From positions 3,681,001 through 3,745,000 of the forward strand of contig NC_008209.1 in assembly GCF_000014045.1 (NCBI RefSeq): a stretch of 64,000 nt of DNA, written 5' to 3'. Position numbers and translations under genes: made by a program. Shown here one piece after another: positions 35,847 through 43,711 of this stretch; position 1 is the stretch's first letter; each line of letters begins with the position of its first letter. The notes beneath the pieces are model-generated. The model did no database searches. It worked only from the letters and a program-made list of their open reading frames with translations, and had not been told where the DNA came from. This DNA is from Roseobacter denitrificans OCh 114 (GTDB lineage Bacteria; Pseudomonadota; Alphaproteobacteria; Rhodobacterales; Rhodobacteraceae).

Positions 35847-36974
35847 ATGCAGCAGCCGCTTCGCATTGCGCTTGTTCTGGAAACCTCTGGCGGAGGGTCC
35901 GGGCGCCACGCGCTTGATCTTGCCGAAGGGCTGGCCCTGTCCGGCCATGACGTCACCGTGATCTGGTCACCGGTGCGCGCACAGGAAGATTTTCAGACAC
36001 GGCTGTTGGCCATGCCGACTATTAAAAACCTGCAACTGACGATGCATCGCGCTGTAGGGTTGGCCGATGCAAGCAGCCTGCGTGCGCTCAAATCGCTGCT
36101 GAAGGCGCATGGCCCGTTTGATGTGATCCACGGTCACAGCTCCAAGGCAGGCGCGTTGATCCGCCTGCTGCCGCGCAGTATCCCCGGGGCGCGCATTTAC
36201 ACGCCGCATGCTTTTCGCACGATGGACCCGGATATGGGCGGCCGGGCCCGGCGCGTCTATGGCATGATCGAACGGATTCTCGCGCCGCGTGGGGATCAAA
36301 TCATCACTGTGAGTTCCGCAGAATATCAGCACGCCGTCGGACTGGGGATCAACGCGCGAAAGCTGACGACAGTTGTGAATGGAGCGACGCTGCACGGTGA
36401 GGCGGATCGTGCTGCGGCGCGCGCCTTCATGGAGCTTGGGCCCGATGACGTGGCGGTCGGATTCATCGGACGTCTCGACGCACAAAAAGCGCCACTGCGC
36501 TTTGTCGAGGCGGTTTCATTGGCCGCAAAGCAGGCGCCCCACCTGCGCGGCCTCGTGATCGGCGATGGGTCACTGCGTGCGCACGCAGAAGCGCTCAACA
36601 CCGCAGACGCGGTTCGGTTTCTGGGGTGGCAGGATGGACCGGCGCTGTTTCCCGGCCTCGATGTCTTTTGTATGACCAGCCACTACGAAGCGATGCCCTA
36701 CACCCTGCTTGAGGCGCTGCATGCGGGCGTGCCGATTGTGACCACCTCTGTTGGCGGCGTCGAAGAAACCGTGAATGAAGGCGTGAACGGATTTGTGCTG
36801 CCGACAGACAGCACCGCAGCCGAGATTGCAGAACCGCTGATCAAGCTTGCCACAGACGCCGGGCAACGCGATGCTTTTGGCGCTGAGGCCCAACGCATGG
36901 CCATGACACGCACGGTGCAGGTTATGGTCGAGGACACAATACGCGTGTATCAGACCGCCTGCGCGCAGGGCTGA
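35847..36974 (+). CDS. GT4-family glycosyltransferase
   Basis: This 375-residue GT-B glycosyltransferase has an N-terminal glycine-rich acceptor loop (LETSGGGSGRHALDLAEGL). The C-terminal donor domain contains VGFIGRLDAQKAPLRFVEA, IGDGSLR and the EAMPYTLLEALHAGVPIVTT stretch with the family Glu pair. It likely adds a sugar to the lipid-linked repeat unit in the cytoplasm. The ATG at 35847 is preferred to an in-frame TTG at 35829. Confidence 0.9.
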   Translation: MQQPLRIALVLETSGGGSGRHALDLAEGLALSGHDVTVIWSPVRAQEDFQTRLLAMPTIKNLQLTMHRAVGLADASSLRALKSLLKAHGPFDVIHGHSSKAGALIRLLPRSIPGARIYTPHAFRTMDPDMGGRARRVYGMIERILAPRGDQIITVSSAEYQHAVGLGINARKLTTVVNGATLHGEADRAAARAFMELGPDDVAVGFIGRLDAQKAPLRFVEAVSLAAKQAPHLRGLVIGDGSLRAHAEALNTADAVRFLGWQDGPALFPGLDVFCMTSHYEAMPYTLLEALHAGVPIVTTSVGGVEETVNEGVNGFVLPTDSTAAEIAEPLIKLATDAGQRDAFGAEAQRMAMTRTVQVMVEDTIRVYQTACAQG

Positions 36975-37078
36975 CGCGAACCGGGCCGCGTCGCGCGTCG
37001 CGTCTACCGTGAGGCACGTCAGTTTTCGCGTTCAACCGCAGGCAAATGCAGCGAACAAGCAGTAAAAGCGAAACGCTT

Positions 37079-37173
37079 TTAAAGCGTCATGCGAAAAACC
37101 TTGATCACGCAACGCTGCCTGAAACCAAGGATTTCAACGCGGTACGTGATGTTTGATGCTTCAGGCATTTCGT
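37079..37173 (-). repeat. Dispersed palindromic intergenic repeat, copy C
   Basis: Read on the minus strand this element begins ACGAAATGCCTGAA, holds AACATCACGTACCGCGTTGAAA and AGGCAGCGTTGCGTGAT in its middle, and ends TTTCGCATGACGCTTTAA. It shares AAACATCACGTA with copy A (5620) and CGTTGAAA plus the whole 3' end with copy B (62615). It sits between the GT4 gene and the spike-base gene, just 3' of the latter. Confidence 0.72.
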
Positions 37174-37181
37174 CAGACGCT

Positions 37182-37445
37182 CTAGTAGAGCCCGACAATG
37201 CCGGACGCCGTCGTCCCCGTCTGATGCACGACCGTGCAGCGCAGCGGGTAAATCATGCCGGGTTGAACCGATGCGAGGTTAACGGTCTGACCATGTGCCA
37301 TCGTAACCGTCAGGTTGCCTTCGGCTCCGACGTAGACCGCGCGGGTCACATGCAAAAGTGGTGTGGCATCATCCGGCGTAATCTCGAAAGCTCCGAAAGC
37401 AGGTGCATTCAGGCCAGGACTATGGTGTTTGAAAGGATCAGACAT
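37182..37445 (-). CDS. GTA/phage spike-base protein (Rcc01079 family) orphan
   Basis: This 87-residue protein begins MSDPFKHHSPGLNAPAFGAF and ends with TGTTASGIVGLY, with YVGAEGNLTVTMAHGQTV and VQPGMIYPLR between. That is the pattern of small beta-rich spike-base proteins of the Rhodobacter capsulatus gene transfer agent (rcc01079) and related prophages. No other GTA or phage structural gene is nearby. The ATG at 37445 is chosen; a GTG at 37451 is in frame. It lies directly downstream of the lasso kinase gene (305 bp gap), same strand, inside an exopolysaccharide locus. Confidence 0.7.
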   Translation of the reverse strand: MSDPFKHHSPGLNAPAFGAFEITPDDATPLLHVTRAVYVGAEGNLTVTMAHGQTVNLASVQPGMIYPLRCTVVHQTGTTASGIVGLY

Positions 37446-37750
37446 GTTCACTCACTTTGGTTTGAAGGATTGACGGCTTCTGCGTGGACTTATGCCCTCA
37501 AATATCCTTGCAAAGTGAGAACCCACCGCACGCCCGGTTAGGATATCCGTACCGCGCACGGTCATAGCTTTTCGGGTTTAACCTGAGGCATGCCAGATTG
37601 CTTCTCGCATGCGACCAAAGGCAAAGGCAGCGCACATGTGATGCAGGATGGACGCGAAACGCATGTAAGCGTGGCCAACAATTGCGCGCACGTGTCTTCA
37701 AGCAGCCACAAAGGTCAACCGTTTGGAGTCTGCGACTGGCGGTGCGCGCA
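37446..37750. other. Intergenic region upstream of the spike-base gene
   Basis: About 300 bp without a supported gene, between the lasso kinase stop and the spike-base start on the minus strand. It should hold the promoter of the spike-base gene. No clear terminator for the lasso operon was found here. Confidence 0.4.
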
Positions 37751-38683
37751 TCAGGTGGTCTGATCGACGAATTGCTCAATCGTTTCGGACAGATCATCAA
37801 GGCGGGTCAGGTCCGCAGGCACCAGTAATTCAAAGACAGGCGCTTGTGAGACAACGGCACCACAGCGTTTGAGGTGGCTTATCAGATGGGCCTGCCCCAA
37901 CCGCGTTTCGCCGTAGCGCGCCATAAAGGTATAGCGCAACACTGTCTCAAGCGCCTTGTGCGGGGGCAGGCGAACGGCCTTGGGCGCGCTGACCTCATCG
38001 CTCCTGCGCAGCATGAACAGGCTGCCCAAGGGCACCGCATCCTCCGCAATCGGAGTTGCCATCCGCTTTTGTACCTTGGGCAGCGAGGGATGAATCAACC
38101 GATCGCTTGCCTCATCGCCAAGGCCGAGCGCCTCGATGGAATCCGGCCAGAGCTTCATGCTCGAAAAACCCGGCTGCACCGTCAGCGTTTCATCTTCAGA
38201 CAGGGTCTGGCCCACGGCGACCAGATCATCGGTAATCGGCACATGCCCGCGCGCCACCAATGCAGCACTGGTCGTTGACTTGCCGGCCCCCTTGTCCCCC
38301 AGAAAAAGCGCCGCATGACCCTGCACCGATACCGCACTAGCGTGCAGACACAGAACGCCCCGCCGTTCAAGCACCAGCGACATCACCAAACCCAGAAGCG
38401 CCTGCGACACGAGATAATCCGATACGCCTTCCTTCGGCTCGATCCTGACCGTTGACGGATCATCGATGCAAAATGTTCCGACCGCGTTCCAGTGCATATA
38501 TTGCCGGTCAGGCTGGATATCGAAATAGGGGTCGAATTCGGGGGCGCGGGCCGGGGAAAGGCCTGTTGTGCGTTCCACACGCACCACGTCGCCCGCCTCT
38601 GCTGGATCAACCAGTTCCAGCACATCACAGATGAAATCAGACGCGAGCGTGAGCCCGAACACGGCGTAGTAATGCGGTTCCAT
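37751..38683 (-). CDS. HprK-like lasso peptide kinase
   Basis: This 310-residue protein has the C-terminal-domain architecture of HPr kinase: LHASAVSVQGHAALF, the P-loop GDKGAGKSTT (about residues 129-138) and ITDDLVAV with the catalytic Asp pair. Homologues in lasso clusters of Paenibacillus, Thermobacillus and Sphingobium phosphorylate the precursor's C-terminal Ser, and this cluster's precursor does end in Ser. The ATG at 38683 shares one base with the cyclase stop (TGATG); an in-frame TTG at 38686 is less likely. It is the last gene of the lasso operon. Confidence 0.85.
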   Translation of the reverse strand: MEPHYYAVFGLTLASDFICDVLELVDPAEAGDVVRVERTTGLSPARAPEFDPYFDIQPDRQYMHWNAVGTFCIDDPSTVRIEPKEGVSDYLVSQALLGLVMSLVLERRGVLCLHASAVSVQGHAALFLGDKGAGKSTTSAALVARGHVPITDDLVAVGQTLSEDETLTVQPGFSSMKLWPDSIEALGLGDEASDRLIHPSLPKVQKRMATPIAEDAVPLGSLFMLRRSDEVSAPKAVRLPPHKALETVLRYTFMARYGETRLGQAHLISHLKRCGAVVSQAPVFELLVPADLTRLDDLSETIEQFVDQTT

Positions 38684-40572
38684 CAAATCAGCATCCCCTT
38701 GGCCTGTGCTTCACGCCATTCAGTAAGCCCTTTAAACCAATAACTTAAAACGGCCAGTCGCCACAACGCTCTAATCGCAGCCACGTCTGTGACTTCGCGC
38801 ACAATCACCTGTTGGCGCACTCGCTCTGCGGCATCGGCATTGACGAAATCACCCAGCGGCGCGAAAAATCCAATGTCTTTATCACTGTAAAACTCATGGA
38901 TGACGGCAGAAATCTCATCCCCGAATTCCGCTTTGTCCGCGCGTGTTCTGATGCTCTCTGGCAGGATCCCGCGCATCGCCTCGCGCAGCACCCATCTGCT
39001 GCGGCCATCACGCAGTTTCATTTCTGCAGGAAATGACAGGCACAGGGATACGACACGGCGGTCGAAAAAAGGATATCTTGGCAGAACACCGGCGGCACTG
39101 GCCGAACGGTGGAGCACTTCAAACGCCTGCGCCATCAGTGGCGCTTTCAAGGCCCGCAGGTGCGTCAGCCTTTCGGCCCTATTGAAATCCGCCTGCGTCT
39201 TTAACAACGGGTCGGGCGCGTATCTTTCTTCCGCGCCGATCTTTCGCTGCAGGTCGGGCGCGATCAACGCCATGGGCTTTTCCGACCAGCCAGCGATGGA
39301 AGACCGCTTTGTTTGGTAGCGTGCCAGCTTCAGACACAGGCGGCGCAGCGGATTTCTGGGGCGCATTCCGCTGTAATGGGCGATATGGCTGGCGAAAAGG
39401 GTGAGAAACGGCAGGCTATGGACCTGCGCCGCGCCACGCGCCTCACGATAAAGCTGCCAGAATTTCCGGCGTGTCGCCAGTTCCACGAGGCGCCCGTATC
39501 CATGCGATATGACCTCATCGCCGCCGTGCCCGTCAATCACCGCCGTCAACCCCAACGCGCGCGCATCGCTGTAGATACGCCGCGATTTCGCAAGGCCTGG
39601 TGCGAGAAACAAATCCATCTGTTCGTCGATCAGCGGGCCAAGGTCATCGAGCGGGGGCGCACCCGAAATCGCAATTTTATGCGGTACACTGCCGAAGAGT
39701 TCATTGGCCGCGTCGATGTAAGGCGTTTCGTCATATGCCTTATCCGCACCATATACGAAAGAGACGGTTTTCAAAGGCGCAACCGATGCCTTTGCCGCCA
39801 ACCCGGCAAGGGCCGAGGAATCCAACCCACCGCTCAACATTGCGCCGACACGTCCTTCGGGGCGCAGACATGAACCGGTGGCCGTCTGCAGCGTGTCCCG
39901 CAAGCGCGCGGGGCAATCGCTTTTCACCGTAGTCTCAGGGATTTCCAGTTGCCAATACCGGCGCGGCGTCACCCCTTCACCTGCCGCTTCAAGGCGATGC
40001 GCTGGTGGCAGGCGCAGCACTTGTTCAAAGGCTGTGCGGTCGAAATCGACTTCCTCGCCGTGGATGTAATCGGCAAGTCGCGTCGCATCGGCATTCAGCG
40101 CGATACCGGACACATGCAGACACGCGCGCAAATCGGACGCGCATGTCACCGCGCCATCAGACACCGTGTAATAGAACGGGAAGATGCCGAAATGATCCCG
40201 GTACGCCTCAAAACGACCAGTCTCCTTGTGAACGAACACAAGTGAGAATGCACCACATACGTCATGCACAAAATCCGGCCCCTTGGCCACGCGCAAAGCG
40301 AGCAGCAATTCGAGGTCCGACTGTTCAGCGGCCTGCTGGGGCGATGCATCACCGTGGTGGGCCACACTCTCACGGTCATGCAAAAACGCAAGGCCAAAGG
40401 CGACCCAACCGGCAGCGTTACAAACCCCTGCATCACCGGTTGTCGCACCATCCACGCCAGCCACTGGCTGCGTCAGATGCCAGCCCTGATCCTGCAAACG
40501 CGCAATGCGCGCAGGCGCGGCGTGTGAAGCGGTCCCGGCAAGGGAGATCCGCGAGACAAAACAATGCGTCAT
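38683..40572 (-). CDS. Lasso macrolactam synthetase (asparagine-synthetase-like C protein)
   Basis: This 629-residue protein resembles AsnB. The N-terminal amidotransferase-like domain starts MTHCFVS, so the catalytic Cys2 of true glutaminases is absent. The ATP-pyrophosphatase domain has the signature LSGGLDSS at about residues 246-253. In lasso clusters this enzyme adenylates the ring Asp/Glu side chain and joins it to the core N-terminus, threading the tail. It overlaps the B2 gene by 4 bp and the kinase gene by 1 bp. The precursor, RRE and B2 next door argue strongly against plain asparagine synthesis. Confidence 0.9.
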   Translation of the reverse strand: MTHCFVSRISLAGTASHAAPARIARLQDQGWHLTQPVAGVDGATTGDAGVCNAAGWVAFGLAFLHDRESVAHHGDASPQQAAEQSDLELLLALRVAKGPDFVHDVCGAFSLVFVHKETGRFEAYRDHFGIFPFYYTVSDGAVTCASDLRACLHVSGIALNADATRLADYIHGEEVDFDRTAFEQVLRLPPAHRLEAAGEGVTPRRYWQLEIPETTVKSDCPARLRDTLQTATGSCLRPEGRVGAMLSGGLDSSALAGLAAKASVAPLKTVSFVYGADKAYDETPYIDAANELFGSVPHKIAISGAPPLDDLGPLIDEQMDLFLAPGLAKSRRIYSDARALGLTAVIDGHGGDEVISHGYGRLVELATRRKFWQLYREARGAAQVHSLPFLTLFASHIAHYSGMRPRNPLRRLCLKLARYQTKRSSIAGWSEKPMALIAPDLQRKIGAEERYAPDPLLKTQADFNRAERLTHLRALKAPLMAQAFEVLHRSASAAGVLPRYPFFDRRVVSLCLSFPAEMKLRDGRSRWVLREAMRGILPESIRTRADKAEFGDEISAVIHEFYSDKDIGFFAPLGDFVNADAAERVRQQVIVREVTDVAAIRALWRLAVLSYWFKGLTEWREAQAKGMLI

Positions 40573-41000
40573 AAAGAGACGGACGATCTGACAGGCGTTG
40601 GCAGATCCAGGATCTTGTTGAAATCGAGCAAGGTGCCTTCATTACCTTCAAGAACAACCTGCCCGTTCCAAGTCAGCCATGCGTGCGCTTTGAGCGTCGT
40701 TTCATCCTCTTTCTTCAGACCCATTGTGATGGTTGACGGGATGCCCTTCCACGACAGGATCGCCTGACAGGAAATCGTCTGCGTCAGGCAGCTGGCATCG
40801 GGGATAAATCGCGCGATCCGGGCAACCGCATGCGTCACGCGCGCGACCGTGGCGCGCCGTTCCAGTTGCGGGTCATCCGGGCATGGACGTACCAGCGCCG
40901 CCCGGATGCGTTGATAACGCGTGACCCAAAGGCCGACACGTACCACCAGTACAACCAGCAGACTTAAGGTGTAAATTCCTGCCCAACGAATAGCGCGCAT
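40569..41000 (-). CDS. Lasso leader peptidase B2 (transglutaminase-like)
   Basis: This 143-residue protein has a hydrophobic N-terminal segment (residues 8-26) and the B2 catalytic core: Cys71 in PDASCLTQTI and His106 in LKAHAWLTWNG. It is the PF13471-type protease that removes the lasso leader. The length matches stand-alone B2 proteins of split-B clusters. It begins 3 bp behind B1 and overlaps the cyclase by 4 bp. Confidence 0.92.
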   Translation of the reverse strand: MRAIRWAGIYTLSLLVVLVVRVGLWVTRYQRIRAALVRPCPDDPQLERRATVARVTHAVARIARFIPDASCLTQTISCQAILSWKGIPSTITMGLKKEDETTLKAHAWLTWNGQVVLEGNEGTLLDFNKILDLPTPVRSSVSL

Positions 41001-41003
41001 GTA

Positions 41004-41291
41004 TCACTTGGCCTCATCCGCCACGACCTTGACCACATTCGCCTCAACCATCTGACCCACAAGGGTTTCGATGTCTGCTCTGCACTGATCATCCGTCACA
41101 TCGAATTTTTCTGTCACAATCTGAACCATCTCATTCAAAGACTTAGGTTCGGACAAGCCCAGCCACAAGGCCGACGCGGTCGCATTCATCGTGAAATAGG
41201 TGTTGGTCTGGAGATGCAGCAACGCCCTGTCCCCGCCAATATCGCAATCCACCACATCAGACTGCGCGACATAACAATTTTCAGATACCAT
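41004..41291 (-). CDS. Lasso RiPP recognition element protein B1 (PqqD-like)
   Basis: This 95-residue PqqD-family protein has the expected DVVDCDIGGDRALLHLQTN beta-strands and FTMNATASALWLGL helix. B1 proteins bind the Tyr/Pro/Leu region of the leader and deliver it to B2 and C. It is the first of four tightly packed genes (B1-B2-C-K), 194 bp behind the precursor gene and its terminator hairpin. Confidence 0.92.
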   Translation of the reverse strand: MVSENCYVAQSDVVDCDIGGDRALLHLQTNTYFTMNATASALWLGLSEPKSLNEMVQIVTEKFDVTDDQCRADIETLVGQMVEANVVKVVADEAK

Positions 41292-41404
41292 AAGGCCGAT
41301 CCACTTTAATTATATTTGGTGTACGACACCAGAAACAGAACACGCTTAAAGATCGCTTGAAAAAGGGATGGCGTAAACCAAAAAACAGCGTTCCTGAAAC
41401 ATCC

Positions 41405-41441
41405 AAAAAAATGCCGGAGACCGGTTCACCCGGACTCCGGC
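41405..41441 (-). terminator. Intrinsic terminator/attenuator directly behind the lasso precursor gene
   Basis: On the minus strand a near-perfect stem forms from GCCGGAG-T-CCGG, loop GTGAA, and CCGG-T-CTCCGGC, with one T-T mismatch. It is followed by A and seven T residues (41411-41405). It lies 45 bp behind the precursor stop and about 114 bp before B1. Partial read-through would give much more precursor than enzyme mRNA, a common arrangement for RiPP operons. Confidence 0.88.
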
Positions 41442-41485
41442 GGAGTTATATTAGACTGACGCCACAAGGACGCCCGACCTGTCGC

Positions 41486-41626
41486 TTAGGACAGTGTCAA
41501 GTCTGTGAATGGCGTGCCAGCTGGGAATGCCGCGTCAAGGCTGGAACCTGTGGAACCACCTTTTGTTACGGCCTCAACTTTGCCATGCGAGCGCAGTACA
41601 GGCGCTTCGTATACAGCTTTAGTCAT
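41486..41626 (-). CDS. Lasso peptide precursor (A), 46 residues
   Basis: A strong AAGGAGA site (41631-41637) precedes the ATG at 41626. The 22-residue leader fits the lasso pattern Y-x2-P-x-L-x3-G-x5-T-x exactly: Tyr6, Pro9, Leu11, Gly15, Thr21, with Thr at position -2. The 24-residue core starts GGSTGSSLDAAF, so Gly1 can be joined to Asp9 in a nine-membered ring. The 15-residue tail contains Phe12 and Phe18 as possible plugs and ends in Ser24. It lies between its exporter gene and B1. The gene is too short for ordinary ORF lists and is partly covered by an antisense frame. Confidence 0.93.
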   Translation of the reverse strand: MTKAVYEAPVLRSHGKVEAVTKGGSTGSSLDAAFPAGTPFTDLTLS

Positions 41627-41653
41627 GACTTCTCCTTAAATATTAACCAGAAA

Positions 41654-41673
41654 TAGTTAACGCGTATTAACTA
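41654..41673. promoter_or_regulatory. Palindromic operator candidate before the lasso precursor
   Basis: TAGTTAA and TTAACTA form a perfect 7-bp inverted repeat separated by CGCGTA. It overlaps the -10 element of the precursor promoter by four bases, so a bound protein would block transcription. The half-site TTAACTA also occurs at 44424-44430 upstream of the ExoY-like gene. Confidence 0.55.
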
Positions 41674-41699
41674 TATCGGTCTTACAGAGCAATTCTCAA
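41670..41699 (-). promoter_or_regulatory. Sigma-70-type promoter of the lasso operon
   Basis: On the minus strand TTGAGA (41699-41694) and TATAGT (41675-41670) are separated by 18 bp. Transcription would begin about 41660, some 35 bp before the precursor ATG. It lies in the 143-bp gap behind the exporter gene, so the precursor has its own promoter even if the exporter transcript reads through. Confidence 0.6.
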
Positions 41700-41769
41700 G
41701 GCTTATTCTCAGGATTTGTCGGTTTTCCGCCTAAAAACTGCGCCATGCCTAAAGTTTAACACGTAGCGT

Positions 41770-43593
41770 CTAGCTTCGGTAGCCACGCCCCTGCCGTTCA
41801 AACATTTCGGCATAGCGCCCATTTTGACCAATAAGTTGCGCGTGGGTGCCTTCTTCGACAATTTTACCGTTGTCTAGCACGTAAGTATAGTCTGCCTGTC
41901 GGATCGTCGACAGCCTGTGGCTGATCACAAGGGCACCGCGCCCTTCCAGCTTGTCACGGAAGCCGTCAAACAGTTCCGCCTCCGCATTCGGGTCGATGGC
42001 ACTGGTTGGTTCATCCAGAATGATGAATTTCGATTCGGGGAACATCGCTCTGGAGAGCGCTATTTTCTGCCACTGCCCCCCCGAAAGCTCAACACCACCA
42101 TCGAACATGCGCGACAGAACCGTGTCATAGCCATGCGGCAGTTCTTCGAGAACCTCATGCGCGCCGGTCAGTCGCGCAACATCATGCAGCCGCGCGTCGT
42201 TCCCGTCCCGGCCCAGATCCGCCAGCCGAATGTTATCACGCCCGGTGTAGGCGAATTGAACGAAGTCCTGAAAAATCACGCTGAACTGTTTGCGGTAGGC
42301 GACCGGGTCGAATGCCTGAACATTCACGCCATCATAGGTCACACTGCCTTCCTGCGGGTCATAAAGGCGGCACAAAAGCTTGATCAGCGTGGTTTTCCCC
42401 GACCCGTTGCCCCCGACAAGTGCCGTGAACTGCCCCGGCCTGATGCGCAGCGACACATCCTCCAAAGCCGGCTGCTCCGAGGTCGGATAAGAGAAAGTCA
42501 CATGTTCGAGCGCAACACCTTCTTTCGCCTGCGCCGGGAGCGGTTGCGCCACCTCGCCCTTCGCCATGACGGGTTTCAGTTCAAGAAATACAAAGAGCTG
42601 GTTCAGGAACAATTGATCGTCATAAAGACGCGACAGACTCATCACGAAATCCCGGCCAGCGGTTTCCGCCCGCACCAGGAGCAGCACCACCATGATAAGG
42701 TCCGAAAGCTGTGCCTGCCCTGTGGAAAACCGGTACAGAATGAACGCAGCAGACGCAAAAACCACCAGCGTCCCCACGACCGACACGAGGCTTTCCGCAA
42801 TGGATTTCCGGCGCTCAATCGCGAGGTAATCCTTGCGCACGACCTTGCGGATATTCATGTATTGCGCGCGCAGATACGCGCCAATATCCCATAGCCTGAT
42901 TTCCTTGGCGAAGGGCTGCGATGTCATCAGCCAATCCGCATAGGAAGCGTGGCGTTCCTTTTGCACAAGCCGGCGTTGGAGCAAAAACCGCTGCCGGGTA
43001 AACCGCACCTGCACAACCAGCATCAAACCAACCGCGATCAGACTGATGGGCAACAACCGCCATTCAACGATGAAGAGGACAACCGCAATACCTGCGAGCA
43101 TCATGCCGCCCCGAAACACGTTCAGCGCATTGGCGATGACCTGTGCGGGGCGCTGTGCACCTGCCTGTCGCGCGCGCTCAAGACTGTCGTAGTAAAGCGC
43201 GCTGTCGTAAAAGCTCAGGTCAGCCGCGACCGCGCGTTCCTGAATGGCTCTGTTCACGTAGTCGCTGACGACGAACCCTTGGGCTGCGCGATAATAATTC
43301 GCCACCGAATGCATGATACGGCCAGCCAAAAACAACCCCAGTACGATCGAGATTGCCGCCAGAACGCGGCCCATATCGACACCATCGCCTGAATTTGCAG
43401 ATTGGGTGATATCGTCAACGGCGAGCTTGATGGCCAGCAGCGCGCCAAGTGCCAGCATGATTTCCAGCAATGCCGCCACGAAAACAAAGATGCCCAGTCG
43501 CTTGCTGCTGTACTTCAGCAGCGCGATGACTTTGCGCCACAGGGAAAAGTAGCGTTCGATCTTACCGGAGATGGAAGGAGATTGGGCCGACAT
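41770..43593 (-). CDS. ABC exporter of the lasso cluster (D protein)
   Basis: This 607-residue half-transporter has an N-terminal six-helix membrane domain (about residues 25-320) and a C-terminal ATPase with Walker A VGGNGSGKTTL, signature LSGGQWQKIALSR and Walker B FIILDEPTSAID. It lies directly upstream of the precursor gene, the usual place for a lasso exporter, which also gives self-immunity. A lipid-flippase role in the polysaccharide locus is the alternative. Confidence 0.85.
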   Translation of the reverse strand: MSAQSPSISGKIERYFSLWRKVIALLKYSSKRLGIFVFVAALLEIMLALGALLAIKLAVDDITQSANSGDGVDMGRVLAAISIVLGLFLAGRIMHSVANYYRAAQGFVVSDYVNRAIQERAVAADLSFYDSALYYDSLERARQAGAQRPAQVIANALNVFRGGMMLAGIAVVLFIVEWRLLPISLIAVGLMLVVQVRFTRQRFLLQRRLVQKERHASYADWLMTSQPFAKEIRLWDIGAYLRAQYMNIRKVVRKDYLAIERRKSIAESLVSVVGTLVVFASAAFILYRFSTGQAQLSDLIMVVLLLVRAETAGRDFVMSLSRLYDDQLFLNQLFVFLELKPVMAKGEVAQPLPAQAKEGVALEHVTFSYPTSEQPALEDVSLRIRPGQFTALVGGNGSGKTTLIKLLCRLYDPQEGSVTYDGVNVQAFDPVAYRKQFSVIFQDFVQFAYTGRDNIRLADLGRDGNDARLHDVARLTGAHEVLEELPHGYDTVLSRMFDGGVELSGGQWQKIALSRAMFPESKFIILDEPTSAIDPNAEAELFDGFRDKLEGRGALVISHRLSTIRQADYTYVLDNGKIVEEGTHAQLIGQNGRYAEMFERQGRGYRS

Positions 43594-43711
43594 CTGTGTT
43601 AAACCTTTCGACGGTCTGTTTAAAACCGTCGAACCGGCAATACCACAGGCAAATTCAATTGGGTCTCATGCGGTCGTTTTTGGGCAGGCGGGTGATCAGT
43701 CGAAGTATCCT

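Noticed and set aside
38683..40572. Housekeeping asparagine synthetase
   Set aside because: Cys2 is missing and the gene overlaps lasso B2 and kinase genes, next to a matching precursor.
41357..41656. A 99-residue plus-strand frame covering the lasso precursor gene
   Set aside because: It is antisense to the precursor and its terminator, has no ribosome site or domain, and its Cys/Arg-rich sequence is a shadow.
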